From the NCBI GenBank assembly GCA_902465465.1, contig CABQNF010000052.1, positions 1 to 6,946 of the forward strand: a stretch of 6,946 nucleotides of DNA. Direction: 5' to 3'. Source of the stretch: an uncultured Collinsella sp. (GTDB taxonomy: Bacteria > Actinomycetota > Coriobacteriia > Coriobacteriales > Coriobacteriaceae). The translations under genes and the position numbers were made by a program. Under the pieces are notes generated by a model. That model searched no databases and was not told where the DNA came from. It was given only the letters and a program-made list of their open reading frames with translations. Below are positions 5,622 through 6,946 of the stretch, piece after piece (the stretch's first letter is position 1; each line of letters opens with the position of its first letter).

Positions 5622-6839
5622 GTGTCTATGCGTACCGATGATTTTGACTACAACCTTCCCGAGGAACTGATTGCACAGGCTCCTGCCGAGCCGCGCGACT
5701 CCTGCCGCCTGTTGGTGGTGGATCGCAAGGGCTCCCGGGCGGGAACGCCGTTGGAGCACGGCGGTACCGTTGAGCACCGCATCTTCCGCGACATCATCGA
5801 CTATATCGAGCCGGGCGACGTGCTCGTCATCAACAAGACGCGCGTGATGCCGGCCCGCCTGATCGGTCGCAAGGCCGGCTCGGGCGGCGTGGTCGAGACG
5901 CTGCTGCTCAAGCGCCGCGAGGATGTGGATCCGCTGGGTCACGTTTGGGAGTGCCTGGTCAAGCCGGGTAAGCGCCTGAAGCCCGGTGCTCAGATTGAGT
6001 ATCGTGCGGGCGGCGCCCATGCGCCCGAGGGCGCGCCCGTGGTGCTGACGGCCGAGGTCGTCGACTTTGTTAACGATAGCCGCGGTGGCCGTCTGGTGCG
6101 CTTTGAGCCGGCCGGTTGCAATGCCGCCGGCGACCCGCGCACGCTCGACGAGGCCATCCACGCTGCCGGCCACGTGCCGCTGCCGCCCTACATTACCGAT
6201 TACGAGGGCGATCCCGAGAAGTACCAGACCGTCTACGCCATGAAGGAGGAGCACTCGGCTGCCGCTCCTACGGCGGGTCTGCACTTTACTCCCGAGCTCA
6301 TGGCCGCTATCGAGGCCAAGGGTGCGAAGTTTGCCGCCGTCGAGCTCGAGGTGGGTATCGATACCTTCCGTCTGGTGGAGGAGGACGACCCTACACAGCA
6401 CGTGATGCACACCGAGCGCTACCACGTGTCGCAGGAGGTTGTCGACGCTGTGCATAAGGCGAAGGCCGAGGGCCATCGTGTGATCGCCGTCGGCACTACC
6501 GCAGTGCGCTCGCTCGAGAGCGCGTTTGACGCGGACGCGCCGGTGTCCGATCCGGCTGTGACGGCGCGCTATTTTGAGGGCCGCGAGGACGGGGCCGACA
6601 CGCTCGGCCGCGGTGACATCGTGGTGCGCGAGAATGCGACGACGCAGCTCTACCTCATGCCCGGCTCGACCTATCACGTGGTCGACGCGCTGATCACGAA
6701 CTTCCACGTGCCGCGCTCCACGCTCATGATGCTCGTGAGCGCACTTGCCACCCGCGACCAGATCATGGATGCCTACGCCGCCGCCATCGAGGAGCGCTAC
6801 CGCTTCTTCAGCTTTGGCGACGCCATGCTCATTCAGTAG
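5622..6839 (+). CDS. queA: S-adenosylmethionine:tRNA ribosyltransferase-isomerase QueA
   Basis: QueA transfers and isomerises the ribosyl part of SAM onto 7-aminomethyl-7-deazaguanine at tRNA wobble position 34, giving epoxyqueuosine for QueH. The 405-residue protein shows the family blocks from end to end: DFDYNLPEELIAQAPAEPRD near the start, GDVLVINKTRVMPARLIG, WECLVKPGKRLKPG, PLPPYI, SAAAPTAGLHFTPEL, VELEVGIDTFRLV, MHTERYHVS, GTTAVRSLES, PGSTYHVVDALITNFHVPRS and the terminal YRFFSFGDAMLI. It is about 50 residues longer than the E. coli enzyme (about 356). The extra length lies in loops such as the segment with GGAHAPEGAP and the FDADAPVSDPAVTARYFEG region. The frame is intact. Codon use is strongly GC-rich in third positions. 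No queuosine precursor genes (queC, queD, queE, queF) or tgt are in the window. Confidence 0.97.
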   Translation: MSMRTDDFDYNLPEELIAQAPAEPRDSCRLLVVDRKGSRAGTPLEHGGTVEHRIFRDIIDYIEPGDVLVINKTRVMPARLIGRKAGSGGVVETLLLKRREDVDPLGHVWECLVKPGKRLKPGAQIEYRAGGAHAPEGAPVVLTAEVVDFVNDSRGGRLVRFEPAGCNAAGDPRTLDEAIHAAGHVPLPPYITDYEGDPEKYQTVYAMKEEHSAAAPTAGLHFTPELMAAIEAKGAKFAAVELEVGIDTFRLVEEDDPTQHVMHTERYHVSQEVVDAVHKAKAEGHRVIAVGTTAVRSLESAFDADAPVSDPAVTARYFEGREDGADTLGRGDIVVRENATTQLYLMPGSTYHVVDALITNFHVPRSTLMMLVSALATRDQIMDAYAAAIEERYRFFSFGDAMLIQ

Positions 6840-6867
6840 GTTACGGCGTTTTACAAACGCCGTAACC
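6839..6867 (+). terminator. Perfect 13-bp hairpin at the queA stop, without T-run
   Basis: Positions 6839-6851 and 6855-6867 are perfectly complementary with a 3-nt loop (TAC), and the stem begins in the last base of the queA stop codon. The stem is strong, but GGTCGACG follows instead of a T-run, so it is not a classic intrinsic terminator. It may stabilise the 3' end or stop RNA polymerase in another way. Confidence 0.5.
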
Positions 6868-6914
6868 GGTCGACGCTGCGCGGGCCGCATTTGGACAATC
6901 TGACGTTCAACTTC

Positions 6915-6943
6915 AAGGGCGCGACCAGAAGGTCAGCGCCCTT
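6915..6943. terminator. Possible terminator hairpin at the right edge
   Basis: AAGGGCGC-GACC (6915-6926) pairs with GGTC-A-GCGCCCTT (6931-6943), leaving an AGAA loop and one bulged A. The stem ends in CTTTCG at the window edge, so any T-run cannot be fully judged. It could end queA-direction transcription, or transcription of a convergent gene to the right. Confidence 0.45.
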
Positions 6944-6946
6944 TCG

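Noticed and set aside
5598..6890. Open frame of 430 codons on the minus strand, antisense to queA
   Set aside because: queA is certain on the plus strand. The antisense protein is rich in H, R, A, G and L and matches nothing I recognise.

Overview
The window is GC-rich bacterial chromosome (roughly 60% G+C by eye) holding ordinary housekeeping genes. Gene content, codon use and protein style (an alternative MetRS with a serine-rich KMSKS-like loop, QueH instead of QueG, weak -35 promoters) suggest an actinobacterium of the class Coriobacteriia, possibly Collinsella. That placement is inference from pattern memory, not a database result.

Layout. Positions 1-563 (minus) hold the first 187 codons of a conserved protein of unknown function that runs off the left edge. 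A divergent 56-residue membrane microprotein lies at 755-925 (plus). An RsmB/RsmF-type rRNA cytosine methyltransferase gene (2028 to 950, minus) and a methionyl-tRNA synthetase gene (4272 to 2186, minus) follow. Each is broken by an internal deletion with a frameshift, near 1297 and near 2833. Between them, at 2048-2168, is a striking nested palindromic repeat with two perfect 37-nt inverted arms. On the plus strand lie a DUF3267-like membrane zinc-protease-like gene (4405-4971), queH (4982-5557) and queA (5622-6839). The right end holds two hairpins.

Function. The recognisable theme is translation and RNA modification: tRNA charging (MetG), rRNA m5C methylation (RsmF-like), and the last two steps of tRNA queuosine synthesis. 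QueA makes epoxyqueuosine and QueH reduces it to queuosine. The DUF3267 gene stops 10 nt before queH, and its stop codon overlaps the queH ribosome binding site, so the two are probably co-transcribed and translationally coupled. Its own start has no Shine-Dalgarno and sits where a leaderless transcript would begin.

I found no new defence or mobile system. The items most worth checking are the two frameshifting deletions on either side of the palindromic repeat, the repeat itself, and the apparent leaderless start at 4405.
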